Below, in pieces: positions 63,245 through 64,000 of a stretch of 64,000 bases of DNA. The translations under genes were made by a program, and so were the position numbers. Positions within the stretch are counted from its first letter, which is position 1, and each line of letters begins with the position of its first letter. The notes under the pieces are model-generated. The model did no database searches. It was not told where the DNA came from and was given only the letters and a program-made list of their open reading frames with translations. The stretch is from Pseudomonadota bacterium (GTDB lineage: Bacteria > Pseudomonadota > Gammaproteobacteria > Burkholderiales > Burkholderiaceae_F), in NCBI GenBank assembly GCA_023443095.1, contig JAEZVV010000078.1, positions 14,189 through 78,188 on the forward strand, in the 5' to 3' direction.

Positions 63245-64000
63245 CTACAGGTCGCGCGCGATGATCATCTTCTGCACCTCGCTCGTGCCTTCGTAGATCT
63301 GGCACACCCGCACGTCGCGGTAGATGCGTTCGACCGGAAAGTCGCTGACATAGCCGCTGCCGCCGTGGATCTGGATCGCGTCCGAACACACGCGTTCGGC
63401 CATCTCGGAAGCGAAGAGCTTGGCCATGCAGGCCTGGGTCAGGCAGGGCGCGCCGGCGTCCTTGAGGGCGGCGGCGTGCAAGACGAGCTGGCGCGCGGCT
63501 TCGATCTGGGTGGCCATCTCGGCGAGCTTGAAGCTGATCGCCTGGTGGCCTGCGAGCGGCTTGCCGAAAGTGCGGCGCTCGGCTGCGTAGTGGCGGGCGG
63601 CGTCGAAAGCGGCGCGCGCCATGCCGATCGCCTGCGCCGCAATGCCGATGCGGCCGGCTTCGAGACTGGAGAGAGCGATCTTGTAACCCTCGCCCTCGGC
63701 GCCGATTTGGTTGGCGGCAGAAACCCGGACCTGGTCGAACACGATCTGCGCCGTGTCGCTCGAATGCTGGCCCAGCTTGTCTTCGATCCGCGCCACTGTG
63801 TAGCCGGGCGTGGCGGTGGGCAGGATGAAGGCGCTGATGCCGCGCTAGCCCGCGCCCGGGTCGGTCACGGCAAACACGATCGCCACGTCGGCGTTTTTGC
63901 CGCTGGTGATGAATTGCTTGACACCGCTGATGACCCAGCCATCGCCGTCGCGCACCGCGCGGCAGCGCAGGTCGGACGCGTCGCTGCCGGCCTGCGGCTC
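63245..64000 (-). pseudogene. Acyl-CoA dehydrogenase interrupted by an in-frame amber codon
   Basis: The frame runs off the right edge and encodes an acyl-CoA dehydrogenase. It begins with [16 protein letters not shown], continues through [16 protein letters not shown], and ends with [17 protein letters not shown] and [21 protein letters not shown] at 63847-63845 falls between VTDPGAG and [10 protein letters not shown], where homologues usually have Lys or another residue. No shift of frame is needed on either side. This may be a nonsense mutation (AAG to TAG), a base error or a recoded stop. Confidence 0.85.

Noticed and set aside
1..64000. CRISPR arrays, tRNA or rRNA genes, insertion sequences, prophage
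   Set aside because: No regularly spaced repeats, cloverleaf sequences, transposase motifs or phage structural genes were recognised on either strand.

Overview
The window is high-GC chromosomal DNA from a Gram-negative bacterium, most likely a betaproteobacterium of the Rhodocyclales or a relative. That placement is inferred from gene content: a cydP-cydABX operon, a DmsE/MtrA-type decaheme cytochrome with an MtrB/PioB-type porin, a leucine/isovalerate (liu) carboxylase operon, a pyruvate/phenylglyoxylate-type 2-oxoacid oxidoreductase and MliC. No ribosomal RNA gene was available to confirm it. Genes are tightly packed, with many ATGA stop/start overlaps, and no rRNA, tRNA, CRISPR, insertion sequence or prophage was recognised.

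Layout. 1-8.6 kb: a stand-alone TrpB2-type enzyme, a TPR/GGDEF protein, a CBS-like membrane protein, an SDR, an AEC transporter, YaeQ and an AraC-type regulator. 8.6-14.5 kb: a respiratory island, reading leftwards cydP-cydA-cydB-cydX-ybgE-truncated globin. It is preceded by a near-consensus sigma-54 promoter, and a sigma-54 activator with a Cys-containing PAS domain is divergently encoded. 14.5-18.7 kb: small hypothetical genes, purU, an MliC-like protein, an alpha/beta hydrolase and an Mpo1-like protein. 18.8-22.1 kb: a polar amino-acid ABC transporter and an aldo/keto reductase. 22.2-29.9 kb: a lipoprotein penicillin-amidase-family enzyme, a DASS anion transporter, a secreted cupin, an RpiR regulator and a Dcu-type dicarboxylate transporter.

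29.9-38 kb: a DUF1801 protein with a histone-H1-like tail; a six-gene leftward operon (DUF1289, two-TM protein, MBL hydrolase, DUF3455 lipoprotein, a frameshifted ion channel, a periplasmic rhodanese); a hemerythrin-like protein with a cytochrome c; and a coupled pair of PNPOx-fold proteins, one fused to a GAF domain. 38-43.6 kb: an exported aldo/keto reductase, then a complete four-gene 2-oxoacid:acceptor oxidoreductase with a fused NAD(P)/FAD/ferredoxin subunit. 43.6-45.6 kb: two tandem paralogous lipoproteins. 45.8-54.2 kb: an eight-gene operon holding methylcrotonyl-CoA carboxylase, methylglutaconyl-CoA hydratase and HMG-CoA lyase, the last steps of leucine catabolism, with four accessory genes interleaved. 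54.3-57.6 kb: gamma-glutamyltransferase and an MFS exporter. 57.6-61.1 kb: a perfect CRP-type palindrome upstream of a decaheme cytochrome and its outer-membrane porin, probably for extracellular electron transfer. 61.2-64 kb: an HCCA-isomerase-like protein, a PPOX flavoprotein, a DUF924 protein and an acyl-CoA dehydrogenase interrupted by an amber codon.

How it fits together: the cell can respire O2 with a high-affinity bd oxidase under probable sigma-54 control, can probably exchange electrons with extracellular metal through an MtrAB/MtoAB conduit under probable CRP-family control, and oxidises amino-acid-derived and 2-oxo acids. This suits life at oxic-anoxic boundaries. The most interesting items are the sigma-54/Cys-PAS control of cytochrome bd with a coupled globin, the MtrAB-like module with its CRP site, and two gene lesions (a homopolymer frameshift and a single amber codon) that are either errors, recent decay or recoding.
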